A stretch of DNA of 64,000 nucleotides from Sorex araneus (taxonomy: Eukaryota > Chordata > Mammalia > Eulipotyphla > Soricidae), in the NCBI RefSeq assembly GCF_027595985.1, contig NC_073303.1, positions 370,338,386 through 370,402,385 of the forward strand, written 5' to 3'. The translations under genes and the position numbers were made by a program. Each line of letters starts with the position of its first letter. The stretch's first letter is position 1. Below are positions 35,801 to 49,700 of the stretch, in pieces. The notes beneath the pieces are model-generated. The model was not told the DNA's origin. It did no database searches and worked only from the letters and a program-made list of their open reading frames with translations.

Positions 35801-38800
35801 GTTATCTTTCAGAAATATATAGAAGACATAAAAACATATTTTGGTGCAAAACCGCAGTCTGTGAACTTCGTGGAAGATTCTGACCAGATCAGAAAAGACA
35901 TCAACTCTTGGGTTGAAAGTCAGACGGAGGGTAAGCTCTCTCCAAGCGTCATGGGATTATTTTGATGTTATATGCATGACTTTTGTAAGCAGAACTGTGG
36001 AAATATTCTAAATGTGCAGACTTAAAAAAAAATGATTAGAATCTCCCATTAGTAGGCACACACATTTATCACTAAGTCTTATATAAACAGGCAAGTAAGG
36101 CCACTCATTTTACTAAGTAGACCAACAAATTACTACATCCACTCATTCCGAAGAGGAGACAAAGGATAAAAACGAGGAGAACTCAAGAAAAAAAAAAAAG
36201 GAAATGAGAAATTCTGTTGCCTCTATGGTTTCTTTTAAAAAAATGCTACCAATCCCATCAATTCATGGGGCATTAAATATTCTTGATCATCTAAGTACTT
36301 TTGAAAATAAGACCATTCATTTGCTAGGGAAAGGGGTATGCTGTAACAACCACCCAAATAAGTAGGTTTAATGCCAAGATAAAAGTATCTTATAAACTCT
36401 TCCAAAATATTCTGATACCAGGTGGCTAAGTGAACGTTTAGATAATCCAAAGGAATCGTGATTCCTATCTTTGAATTTTTCTGAAATTCCCTATTTATAA
36501 TCAGTTCACCCTCACGTGAGTTTTTTCTACTTCTAGAAGTCTAACCAGGACACCAAGACAAATTTAAATCTAGGGAAGCATTCACAATTCTATTACCCAA
36601 TAATACCAATTCTTTATATCTAGAAATTTACAAGGAATAGTAAATTTCCTTAAATTTAAACATACTTGTTTAAAGGTATCTATAACAACATTGCATATAA
36701 CATGAAAAATGGAAACAAAATACCTAACATCAGAACAGGTTAACTCATCAAATATCAATGTAGTCAGTAATTACTATTAGAACTGACAAAAAGAAAATTG
36801 CTATTAGAACCTTAATCTCTGAGTTCAAGATGATGCCTGCAATTGCTTCTTTGTAGATCAGCAGGAAGTTTGGGGAAAAAGCCCAGTGAAAACAGCTTTT
36901 CTTTGAAGGGGAAAAATTTCATGCTCATTTCTACTTGTCACACCCCACTGGCCTAAACTTAGTTTCATGCCACGCCTCGCCTCTTCCTGCTGGGTGATAA
37001 TTTGCCCCAATTCTTTCCTGGACTTTTTTTTTTGCAATGACTGTTGTCTTTGATGTAAGCAAGCAGGGATGGCCACACCCCACTTGCTTCTGAAAGCCTA
37101 AAAAACAGTTTTCAGCAGAATAGTCACATGATCGCTAAATTTGAACATTCTGCTTCGAAGGGGAAATTGAGGAACTCTTAGAGGCGGCTTAGTCCTTTAT
37201 AAAGCAAAGAATTAATGAGGAATATTTAAGAAACAAGGAATCTGAGACATTAAAGAAATCAAGGTCAGACAGTTTAAGGTTCATGAATAGAACTCAGTGA
37301 ATTAAGTCTTTGCTACAAAGTACATGAATTACATGAATTGTATTAGATCTCTAAACAGGTACACACCAAATATATATTTGTATATTTTATATATTTGTAT
37401 TATATAACCATTTATCTCTGTATCACTGAATCACTGTTATCCTGTTGCTCATCTACTTGCTCGAGCAAATAGGGCACCAGTAACGTCTCCATCTTGAGAC
37501 TTGTTACTGTTTGTGGCGTATCGAATATGCCACGGATAGCCTGACAGGCTCTACCTTGTGGGCGAGATACTCTCAGTAGCTTGCTGGGCAATCTGAGAGA
37601 GACAGAGGAATCGAACCCAGGTTGTCTGAGTGCAAGGCAAATGCCCTACCAGCTATGCTATCGCTCCAGCCCATAACCATATATATGTATATATATATAT
37701 GGAATATATATCAAAAATTTACTCAGGGTCTCTAATCACTCATGTTCAACATGCTTAAGTGTGCTCAGTGCTTCTCACACCTGCGGCTTCCTTGTGTATT
37801 CACGTCACGGGGAGTGGATGCACCTCCACTCATTTACCCAAACCAGAAATCTGAGGTATTCTACAGTGTCAGTTTCCTTTCGTTTGCCTCTGTCTACATG
37901 TTTCTGGGGTAGTTTTCGCCTTACAATCTCTTCCTCCACTGTTTTTAAGCCTTGTCATCCATTTATCTCCACCAAGACTTGTTCTAATATTGCTTTCTTT
38001 AAATCCAACATCCATTTGACAGCCCAAATGACTTCATTAAAATATGAATCAGACCCGGTAGAACATTTCACTCCTGTACTCAGAACCACTCATGGTGTCC
38101 CGTGACCTATGGGGTGAATTCAATTGACATGTCAAACTCAGAACAATGGAGCCTGCCTGCCTCCTTGGTTTTTTTTTTATGCATACATTTTTAATATTTT
38201 ATTCTTTTTTTTCTTTTTTTTAATTTTTATTTTTTTAAAAATTTTATCACCATGTGGAAAGTTACAGAGTTCTCAGGTTTATGTCTCAGTTATACCGTAT
38301 TCAAACACCATCCCTTCACCAGTGCCCATATTCCACCACCAAAATCCCGGGTATACTCCCCGCCCCTCACCCCAACTGTATAACTGATGAATTTCACTTT
38401 ATTTTCTCTTCACCTTGATTACGTTCCATATTTCAACACAAAACTCACTATTGTTGTGGAGTTATATCCCCAAACAAGATAACCCTAATAAGGAGGCATT
38501 TGATAATTAGTTTTCATTAAAAGATTGTATGTTTTCAGGTTTTAGAAAAGGTCTCGCGGCCGCGTTAGTGGCCGCGTGGCTCGGATGTGTCCCAGTCCCG
38601 AATCCTGGAGCCGTGTTATTTGCTGCTCAGTGTCGCCAGGGTTCCATCTGGAGAAGGTGTGCTGGCGGCACCTCCTCCTTCCAGCCCCCCGGTGTTGCTG
38701 GCGCCAATTCGGGTCCGGAGCATTGTCCGGGCCGCGTTGCTCACCAGAATGTCTGCCACTTCTCTGTGTATTGTGGCATCAAGATGGCGCCGAGGGTGGG

Positions 38801-41800
38801 TCGAGGGCGTGACTTCCGGCGGCCGGGACCTCTTGGAGATTTGGACTGCCTCCTTGGTTTTAAGTTGTGGGACTCCCGCTTATGCCTCCCATAGTCTGAG
38901 TGACTGAGCGCCTCCAGACTGTGTTACTCACTGCTGGTGCCTGGGTCACTGTACTCCCTCTGCATGAGCACCTTTCCTTGCAGGATGCTCCCTTCCCCCC
39001 ACCCATAACTCCTCAGGGCTTCCCTCAGGGCTCCAGGAAGTTGCAACTCCCTTTCTCAAATAAGAGCCTCACCTTGACTTCCATAGAACACTCTGGAAGC
39101 TGTGAATTCAACATTGTTATTGAAATTAAAGTTGGCTCCAGGTCCACTAGGGTGTTAGATTTCAGCTTTGAATCCATCACCCATAACAGGCAGCTTATCC
39201 AGTTGTTCTGAGCACTCAGGTTTGTTGCAATGAATCGAGGAAGTTTGGTAGGTCTAAATTCTCAGTTCCTTTTTTAACTGAAGTACTGACTCAAAAGTCA
39301 TGTTGAGGCAAGAGTGGTCGTGTTACTTTCTCCTGAGTTGGAGTCACCCCAAAGTAATATTTTCCACAAACAGAGATCACTTGTCATTGACCTAGGACTT
39401 GTACTAGTCCAGGTTGTGTGAAGTGTGAGTATGATTGCATGGGCAAAGACATATCCTAATGTCCAAGAGAAATTTGATGGAGTAGAAGGAAGATGAAGAG
39501 CAATGCTGGAGCTAACTCTGGTGTCTCAAACACATAGACAGCACCTGCTTGTCTGGAGAATAAGCAGGACCTTATAGGTAGGAAGACTGGAGATCTTGAT
39601 CCGCCATCTTCATGTCCCCACAATTTTCAGATCCTAACAGGGAACCACAGTCTGAGGGCACCTGAGTCTGGGTTTTCAGATTTTGCTATGCTTCCCCAGT
39701 GTAGAACAGTTTAACCCTGGATACTCAACTGCTCTACTCATATGTGACCCTGGATGGCTTGAAATGTGGCTAATTCAATAGGCGAGTTAAAATTTTCACT
39801 TGAGTTACCATTAATTTAATAGGTCACGTGTAGTAAAAGGCTTCCAGAGTAAACAACAAAAAATTGCATTTGTGCTGAAGTGTGCCAATAGCAACTCAGG
39901 AAGGAAAGACTGTCTTTGCATGAGTGACTTCATGGTCAAGGTACAAGCTGGCCACACTTTGAGAAATCTGTGCTCAGAGCTGAGGAGGGCAGCAAATGAG
40001 CTCCCACTGGGCCTGCCAGAATCTCTGAACAAGTCTCGAGTTCTCGATCCCAGTGCTTTATTCCTCCGCCGGCCACTGACTAACCACGGAAGTAAAATCT
40101 TCCCTTGAGGGAGAGAACGGTACTCCTTAATTTCATTTACATCTTGGATACGAATAGATACAGTTTGGAGGGTACTCAACACCCAAATAAGGACATTAAG
40201 CTCTTTGATACCTTTGCCTTCTCCATAGAGCTCTGAGCATCATTAAGAAAAGGCTGTTAGAACTCCTGGATGTGACGGACTGCCTGAAAGAGATTTTTCC
40301 CCATTATTCTCTCAAACAGAACTTTCCCCAGGAAGTCACCTAGACTGTTGATCCTCTAAATGTCAAATTCACCATGATGAGCTCAGTCCCTCTGTAGCCA
40401 TTTATTTTCTGGCTTGTTGTCTTTGGTCTATGGGCTCTGTCAAAGAGGCGGGGGGTGGTGGTTGAAAGATAGTACAGGGATTCAGGTGTTTGCCTCACAC
40501 ATGCATAATCCTGGTTTGGTTCCTGGCACCACACAGAGGCCCCTGAGCTCTCCAGGAGTGAGCCCTGAGCACAGAGCCAGGAGTAAGCCCTGAGACAATG
40601 CTCTAAGTGGCTCCTTCAGGGTTGGGGGCAGGGGAGCTGGGGAATATAATTTCTATATTCTTACAATACAACAGTCTATGATTTTCTTGCACATTTCTTG
40701 CAATACATTTTAGTATTGTATTAACAGGTGGCCACCAGAACTTAAATCTACAGTGTTTACCTATATAAATACTTAAACAACCAAGGTGCTATGTGATTCT
40801 TAGGCCAGAAGGGGGCGCATTAGCTCTCCAGAGAACACTAAAATATCCCTAGAATTAGTCTAATTTATATTTTGAAACTGAATTTTCAGCATTTTTCTTG
40901 TCCTACTGCAACAAAAGATATTTTAAGTGTCCTAGCTTAGTTGTGGATTCAGATTAAGTTCTTTAAAAGCAAATGATCCCAGGGAGTAAGACAATACAAC
41001 TTAAAACAATGTCACCAACTTCAAGTTTAAAATCAATTGAACAGCAGATAAATACGCTAAAATGTAGACGCTCATTCTCCACAATCTCATTCCTACCCAG
41101 TTTACCAGAAAGTCACGAGAAATAGGAAACCAGGTCACTGGAGTTCCTTTCATCTTGGTTTTTGTTTGTTTGTTTTACTATATTTCCCACTAATTTTTTC
41201 ATACTTAAATATTTTTAGAATGGAAATAAAAACATTTAATATACATAATAACCAACATGTTATTTTCAACTATTAAAAAGTTTTCCTCAGTTCTATATAA
41301 TCCTTATTTTAACAATTAACTTGTAATATATAAAGGATATAAAGGGTTCTCTCGGAATCCTTCTCCTGGATGGGAGCATAAATTGAGGCTCCCATAACCA
41401 TGCCTCCGAACTCCGTGCCAGAGGTTGTTTCCACTCGGGTCGCCACAGAGGGGGCAGGTGAGAGCCCTCCCCGCCCCAAGGGACCCAGCCCCAGCAGCCG
41501 ACCTCCATCCACTACCCAACCGCCACCATGCTCCAGGCTGCCTTCCACATGCTCAGGCTGAGTCTCACGCATGCGTGAACATATTCCTGGACACATCATA
41601 AGACACTCTCTACCCATTTTCCATAAAATCATAGAGGGAAATATATATTATTATATATATACATAATACGTATGTATATATACATATACACATCATCACT
41701 GTCATCATCCCATTGCTCATCTATTTGCTCGAGTGGGCACCAGTAACATCTCCATTATGAGACTTGTTGTTACTGTTTTTGGCATATTGAATACACCACA

Positions 41801-44800
41801 GGTACCTTGCCAGGTTCTGCCATACGGGCGGGATACTCTGGGTAGCTTGCTGGGCTCTCCAAGAGTGGCTGAGGAGGGGCTGGAGCGATAGCACAGTGGG
41901 TAGGGCGTTTGCCTTGCACGCGGCTGACCCGGGTTTGATTCCCAGCATCCCATATGGTACCCTGAGCACCGCCAGGGATAATTCCTGAGTGCAGAGCCAG
42001 GAGTAACCCCTGTGCAGAGCCAGGTGTGACCCAAAAAGAAAAAAAAAAAAAGAGTGGCTGAGGAATCAAACCCAGGTCGCCTGCATGCAAGGCGACCGCC
42101 CTACCTGCTGCGCTATCGTATTCGCCTCTTGGAGAGTCCAGCAAGCTACCGAGAGTATCCCGCCCGCATGGCAGAGCCTGGCAAGCTCCCCGTGGTGTAT
42201 TTGATATGCCAAATACAGTAACAATAACAGATCTATTCCTGAAATGAAACCCTGAAAGAGCCTCCAATCGTTGGGAAAGACCAGTAAGGAGAGGCTGCTA
42301 AAATCTCAGGGCTGGGAGACATTACTGGTGCCTGCTTGAGTAAATCGATGAACAACGGGATGACAGTGATACAGTGATATAAAGGATTCCAAGACATCTG
42401 ATTTCTGTTTATCCCATGCTCGTGTGCTTTCCTAACACAGAAGGAACCATGTCATAAAAAGTGCTGCAACTTTCCTATCAAAGGCTAGTTAACCTCTTCA
42501 CACTTTCAAATGAGTATTATGCATGTGACATTATTATTAACTTATTATTTTGAGCTTCCCCCCAACACTTCCCCCTCTCTTGTATTATCTCTGTTGATCG
42601 ATAGTTTATTCTATATTTTCTTTACTATTTGGTATATTAGAAAATTTATTTTTATTTTTTATAATGGTTATACTTTTATGTAAAACATATTACATATAAA
42701 AACTTCACATATACTATGTGCTACACACAGAGACTATATATATACACACACATATGCATAGCATTATGTAGCATAGATATAAATATCTGGAGTTCATCTA
42801 GAATTCCTTCCTTTTATTCCCTCATTTCCTTTATTTATTCATTTCCTTTATTTGTTCAGAATGAAACATTTTTTAACTACTAATACCACACTTTTACTAC
42901 ACTTTTCTATTTTTGATCTTAGTCAAAAGGCCTAGAAGTGATTACTACATTTTTCTAAAACGCTTTTCTGCTATACTTTTTTTTTCTTTTTGGGTCACAC
43001 CGGTGAGGCTCAGGGGTTACTCCTGGCTCTGTACTCAGGAATTACCCCTGGCAGTGCTCAGGGGACCATATGGGATGCTGGGAATTGAACCCAGGTAGGC
43101 CACGAGCAAGGCAAACGCCATACCCACTGTGCTATCGCTCCAGCCCCTCTGCTATATTTTTTAATACTGTTTCCTACTATTCTTTCATTGCATCATATTA
43201 TTTCTGGTATTGTAGCTTCATGCTGTGAATGACTTTTAAAAAAAAAAAAAACTATATTGAGTCTTAGTGACTATACTTTGCTCCTATTTGTTAGCCTTCA
43301 CCTGGCCTCTGTCTGGCTTCTCATGGGTCCTGACAATACTTATCTTTTCTTGTCTGGTCCATGCATTACTCCAGTCTGCTTTGGTGGGACATGACCTCTT
43401 CTTTGGGTCTCCTCTGTGTCTATGTTTCCACACAATTTTCTCCCCTCGCTGTGCCTAAGTCCAAATTTCCTTTCCTTAATAAGGACATTAACCATTAGTT
43501 TGGAGCCCACCATACAATCCTCATCTTAGTTATATTTACAAAGACCCCATTTTCAATAAGACCACGTTTACAGAAATGAGGGGTTATGACAACAGACTTT
43601 TGGGGGGGCATAATTAAACCCCAAACAGTGCTATTCTCACAAAAACACAAACTGAATATTTATTCAGGAAACACCAAATAAATTCTGAACTGAGCACTGA
43701 AGGATGGTCTAAAAGCATTTTATTTTTAGTGTCAAAATTGTGGAAGTGTCAAAATTGTGGAAGTCAGAGAATGAGCAACTGTCCAAATTTTAAAGGGGAC
43801 ACACTGGAGATAGCAATTACCAGCAGTTTGAGATCTTGTACTGATTTCTGGTTCAAGAACAAAGGACTTGGTTGGAATAATCAGGGGAATTTAAGCAGAG
43901 CCTGCGAATAGTATTCTATCAATGCTAAATTTTTGATTTGGATTATTGGTGGATATGAGAAGTTATCATAAAATAATGTGATAGGGGCTGGAGTGATAGC
44001 ACAGCGGGTAGGGCATTTGTATTGCACGCGGCCGACCCGGGTTTGATTCCCAGCATCCCATATGGTCCCTTGAGCACTGCCAGGGGTAATTCCTGAGTGC
44101 AGAGCCAGGAGTAACCCCTCTGCATCGCCAGGTGTGACCCAAAAAGCAAAATAAAATAAAATAAAATAAAATAATGTGATAATAATATATAATAATATAA
44201 TTTTAATAAGAATGACAAGCCACTAGAATTTAACTAGACCATTTGAAATCTGTCCTTTTCCTCTTGCAGGTAAAATCCCGAATCTCTTACCTGATGATGC
44301 TGTGGATTCTGCAACCAAAATGGTTCTGGTGAATGCCCTTTATTTTAAAGGACTTTGGGAACATCAATTCTCAGTCCAAGACACCACAGAGAAACCCTTC
44401 AGAATCAACAAGGTAGGGCCTATTAAAAATCATTCACATGACATTGTAAAAAAACTTTCTATTCTAAATTCTCTCTTCTTTGTGAAGATATATTTCTGCA
44501 GATAGGCATGGATCATTGAACCAAAAGTTTCCAATCCCTTTCCAATAGCACAGCGGATAGGGTGTTTGCCTTGCACGTGGCCAACCCAGGTTCAATTCCT
44601 CCGTTTCTCTCGGAGAGCCTGGCAAGCTACCGAGAGTATCCCGCCCACAGGCCAGAGCCTGGCAAGCTACCTGTGGCATATTCGATATGCCAAAAAACAG
44701 TAACAGGTCTCAATGGAGACATTACTGGTGCCCGCTTGAGCAAAATAATGAACAACGAGATGACAGTGCTATAGTGCTACAGTGCTTTCTCTGAAAAAGA

Positions 44801-46752
44801 CTATGCACACCATTTATCAGTCACTCTTTACTCAGGCTGAGACAGAGTAGGTGGGGGTCCTTACATTAATCTCCAGGGTGAGAAATACAAGGTGGCTATG
44901 TAGAGCAGGGCCATGGTTAAGTTAGAAGTTCACCACTGCCGGACTCCCAAACACTTCACCACCTCCTGCTGAACCAATACTACCAAGTGCCAGCCTCAGC
45001 CAAACCCTCGGCCTTCCAAAGTACAAGAAACAAAATGTTCCAATTGATGCTTTAGCAAAGATTTCCCTCTGCCTTTGCAATAGTGTCTTTTTGTAGTAGG
45101 CAACTACCAATGTACTCTGTACTTTTGCTTTTTTCCGAAGTGCATTTCATTAGAACATGCAGCAACTGTCTGTCTTTTTTGGACCAGCTTCTTCCACTTC
45201 TCATTATGTATTTCAGGTTTTTCCATGTCTTGTGGCTCAATAGCCCAGTTCACTCATTTGCCGAGTGATAGTTGTCCACATGCTATAGTTTGGCTCTTTC
45301 TTCACCTTACTGTTTGAAGGTTGCTTCTGGATAGGGGCAATTGTCAAGCAAGCTGCTGGAGTCATCTATATGTATGATTTTGTGTGATGTGAGTTTTTCC
45401 CTCCTTTTGGTAAGTACTCAGGAGCACAGTGAGCTAATGCAGGAGGTAGACTGTGTTGAATGTCCTAAGAAGCTGCTAGATCATTCTCCATAGTGGTTTC
45501 ACTTGGCCCTCTAGTGGGCAGGGAATGACAGCTCATTCCTCCACGTCTGTCTTCAGTCTGTCTGCTGGGAGTTGGGGTAGGTGCCAGGGTGATAGGACAG
45601 CGGGTAGGGCTTTTGCCTTGCACGTAGCCCACCTGGGTTCAATTTCCAGCATCTCATACGGTCGCCTGAGCACCACCACAAGTAATTCCTGAGGGCAGAG
45701 CCAGGAATAACCCCTGAGCACTGCCAGTGTGGCCCCAAAAGCCAAAAAATAATACAAAATAACACACACACGGTAGTGTTCTCATTGTTTCTTAACTGCA
45801 ATTCCTGAATGATGTATGATTTTATTTATTTATGGTAATATTTTATTTCATTGTATGCCTTCCTTTGGGCAGCTATTGGTCCTTATCATTAGCCTGTTTT
45901 AATAATTGCGTGGTTTGCTTTAATTATTGTTCAGTTTTAAGGCTTCTTGGCTAAGTTTGGATATCGGCTCATTTTCAGAGTTATTTTTCAAATATTATCT
46001 CTTGTCTATTGCTGGCCTTTTCATTGTTTTAGTAAATCTCCGTTTCATGGTACTATGTCAAAATTTGCATGCAAAATACTCCATATTCTGCTTCTGTGTC
46101 TTTGGCATTTTAGAGCTTGAACAACATTTGAAATGCTTACCAACTCTAGCTTGTTGTGAGGTAGAGAGAAACCAACAATAATGCTAGAGAAAGCAACTCA
46201 TGTTGTCACAATGTTATTCTGTGCTGCACATATTTCTGGAAAGCAAGATCTGATAACCTGATCCAACATATTGCAAAGGATCACCAGTAGTCTGCCAGTG
46301 TCCTGATATACTTAGACTCAATGCTGATATTAAGTGACTTTGCAAACCATTTCCTACAGACTTCAAGCAAACCAGTGCAAATGATGTCGATGAAAAAAAA
46401 CCTTGAAGTTTTTCACATAGAAAAGCCACAAGCCACGGGCCTTCGACTTGACTACAAGAACCGGGATCTCAGCTTGCTCCTAATACTGCCAGAAGATGTC
46501 TGTGGGCTGGACCAGGTAAAGACGGGAAGCTGTCTGATGGGAAGATGAGGCAAGGGCTCCCCTATGCTGATGAAAAAGAAGGACACAGTTTTCATGTTCC
46601 TTGATTTGTAGAAAGAAAACAAAAACAGCATTTACTTTCACAATGCCATTGAAGAGCCACAGAACTCTTTGGGCTGATGTGCCTTTTGCTCAGAACGGTT
46701 AATTTATCTGTAGTCCCCTCCAGTGTAATGTGGTCTCACAATAGCCACATAC

Positions 46753-46785
<33 letters not shown>

Positions 46786-49700
46786 ACTATTTGTCCCTAT
46801 CAAAGTTGTATGGATGGACAGGCTGGCAGTGTACATCTTACTTCTTTCTCTGGTAAGGACCTGCCTAACTGGTGATTAGAGTTTTTAATCATTTGCAATA
46901 ATGTGAAGTTAGATGTTCATTTAAAAATTAATATTTAAAATAATTGAATTACCATGATATACATAGCTACAAGGCTGTTTATGGCTGAGTTTCAGTCACA
47001 CAGTGCTCCAGCACCCGTCCCTCCGCCAGTGCACGTTTCCCACCACCAGTGCGCCCCACTTCCCTCTCGCCATAGAGGCACGTTTCTGCTGCTCTCTCTC
47101 CTTTGGGCCTTCTAGTTTGCAGTACAGGTAAGGAGAGGCTATTCTGTTTGCTCCCTTGCCTATGTCCAGCATGCAGTTCTAACTCAGAGTGGTCACTCCC
47201 AACTATCTTGGTCATAGTGGTCCCTTTTCTATCTATCCCAATTGATATATTTTTATACTTTGTACTGACTTCGAAAACTTAAAAATGCCCACATTTTTAG
47301 AACTCCACAAGCCTCAGGAAAAATAGTTTGTGTCTTGATCAGCTACAAATTGTATTAACTTAAGGGTGAGATTTCACTAAGCTACCAATCACGTTCCATT
47401 AAGTCATAACCATGGAGTTAACTTACTTAGCTGGGTTTCTGCCATGACGTTGGTAGCTCAGCTTTCTGGTCAGTGTCTGCGCTGGACATTGGTTTCTCAC
47501 ACAAGAGTGACCTGTCTTTCTTCATGTAGCGCTTCATTTCCTAAGTGTGCCAGATTCTTTTTATTTGTAAGTGTTCATGACTTGACTTTGCATGTGTGAA
47601 GAAATCTTTTCGAATTGTAGCATAAGGTTGGTGAAGCTAGAGAGAGTGGTAAAATAATCCCAAAGCTGCACACTGACCCACTGGAGTTCTACCTTTGTAA
47701 CACAAGCCTGTCTTTCAGAGAGTGTAGGTGGCTGAGCTTTCAAAGGTACTATCATATTATTAATCTACATGATTTGCAAGACACTTATGCATGGCACTAT
47801 TTTCATGTAGAAATTGCATAAAGTAGCAAAAACATGTTCATACTACTAAAAATCAAACTGTGGCTTTTTCCACACTGGAGAAGCCCAAGTTCTCATTTAA
47901 TCATGCATCTCTCATTATCTCCTCTGTAAATAAATTTATGTAAATGAAAGCTACTTTGATTCAAAAAATCATTTTTTCTAATATATACATATGAATATGT
48001 GCAGATAGTAAAAACATATTTCTTATTACCAGGCTCTACCGTGTGGGCGGCGAGATACTGTAGGTAGCTTGCCAGGCTCTCTGGGAGGGGCGGAGCTACC
48101 TGTGGCATATTCAATATGCCAAAAATAGTAACAACAAGTCTCACAATGGAGACGTTACTGGTGCCCACTCAAGCAAATTGATGAGCAATGGGATGACAGT
48201 GACAGTGATTTCTTATTATACAATTAAATTATAAAGAGGACAAAAACACATTCAAAGCATTATAGGTATTAATCTTAGTATTTAAAGGATTCAGGAACCC
48301 AGGTGTGCAGGACCCAGGGCTGAGATCTCCAAGCCTGATTGGATTGGGACTGGGCCTCCTCCACCCAGATCCCCCATCTTCCAGTAGCTAGGCATTCATA
48401 CCCACAAACTGCCCCCAGTGCCTTGTAATCCCATCAATGGCCAAGATCCAAAGACTATAAAACAAAGCTCCTGGAAGTGCTCAACCTCTTATTCTCTAGT
48501 TCCCCCTCTCAGAGAACCCGGCAAGCTACCAGGAGTATCCTGCCTGCATGGCAGAGCTTGACAAGCTCCTTGTGGCATATTCGATATGCCAAAACCAGTA
48601 ACAATGATGGGTTCCATTCCCCTGACCCTGAAAAGCCTCCAATGCGGCACCGTTGGGAAGGATGGATAAAGAAAAGCTGCTAAAATCTCAGGGCTAGCAT
48701 GAATGGAAATGTTACTGGCACCCGCTCGAGCAAATAGATGAACAACTGGATGACAGTGATACACTGATATTTCCTTTTTATTCTTTGCATCATTCGCATT
48801 TACGACTTTCATGTTGCTGGCAGTTGAGGAGTTACAGACATTTTATTTTATATCTGTTTATTTTTTTCCAAAGAACTACATCCCATGTTTTCAGAATAAA
48901 TTTTTTAATTTGTTTTGTCCCACATCGGTAGTTCTCTGGCTCAGTGCTCAGGGATCATCTCTGGCGGACTCTGGGGACCATAAAGGATGCTGGTGATGGA
49001 ACCTAGATCAGCTGCTTGCTTGCTAGGTAAACGTCTTGCCCGCTGTACTATTGTTCTAGCCCCAAAATGAATACTTTTGCAAACACTCTAACATACAACT
49101 TGTTTTACACACTGTAGCACTGTCCTCCTGGTGTTCGTCGATTTGCTTGAGTGGGCACCAGTAGCATCTCCATTGTGAGACTTGTTGTTACTGTGTTTGG
49201 CATATCAAATACGCCATGGGTAGCTTGCCAGGCTCTGCTGTGTGGGTGCGATACTTTCGATAGCTTACCAGGCTCTCTGAGAGGGACGGAGGGACGGAGG
49301 GATCAAACCCGTGTCAGCTGCGTGCTAGGCAAACACCCTACCCACTGTGCTATCACTCCAGTCTTTGTTTTGCAGTATACTTATGTGAATCATATCCAAA
49401 TATTTGGATTAATGTATTTACATGCATAATTGATACTTTGCGTGTTCTTCTTAGAAGTACTTCTTTCTGAAGCAGTGACAAACTCTTCTATATCCTAGGG
49501 ACAATGAATCTGCAGAGTAGTGACCTTGTAGGTCAGTAATGCAAGGAATCTCAGTACACAAAGGATTGCTCATGTGTCTTCTTGCTACACTGGAGAGTGG
49601 GAGTGATCATCATTTGTCTGTGTAATATCCAAAGGGTGCAGCCAACTGGTATTCTCACTCTACTTTGCAATGTACTGACTCTTTCTTCCTTGGTCCCAAC

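Larger units (their letters stand above)
35931..44269 (+). other. SERPINB10: SERPINB10 intron 5
   Basis: The largest intron (8.3 kb). It contains the chimeric retroelement at 38.2-38.8 kb, several SINEs, a nested SINE insertion at 41.7-42.4 kb and copy 2 of the unclassified repeat. Open frames in it, such as 39811-40182 on the - strand, have no recognised homology. Confidence 0.85.

Noticed and set aside
38529-38907. GC-rich overlapping open frames near 38.6 kb as a possible gene with CpG promoter
   Set aside because: The segment is the 5' module of a retroelement bounded by a 16-bp target-site duplication.
39811-40182. 123-aa open frame on the - strand in SERPINB10 intron 5
   Set aside because: No recognisable domain or splice sites and ordinary composition; retained only as an unassigned open frame.
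43260-43625. Possible old LTR or L1 fragment with AAGACCCCATTTTCAATAAG-like words
   Set aside because: It resembles a common mammalian interspersed repeat, but I could not fix the family or its ends.
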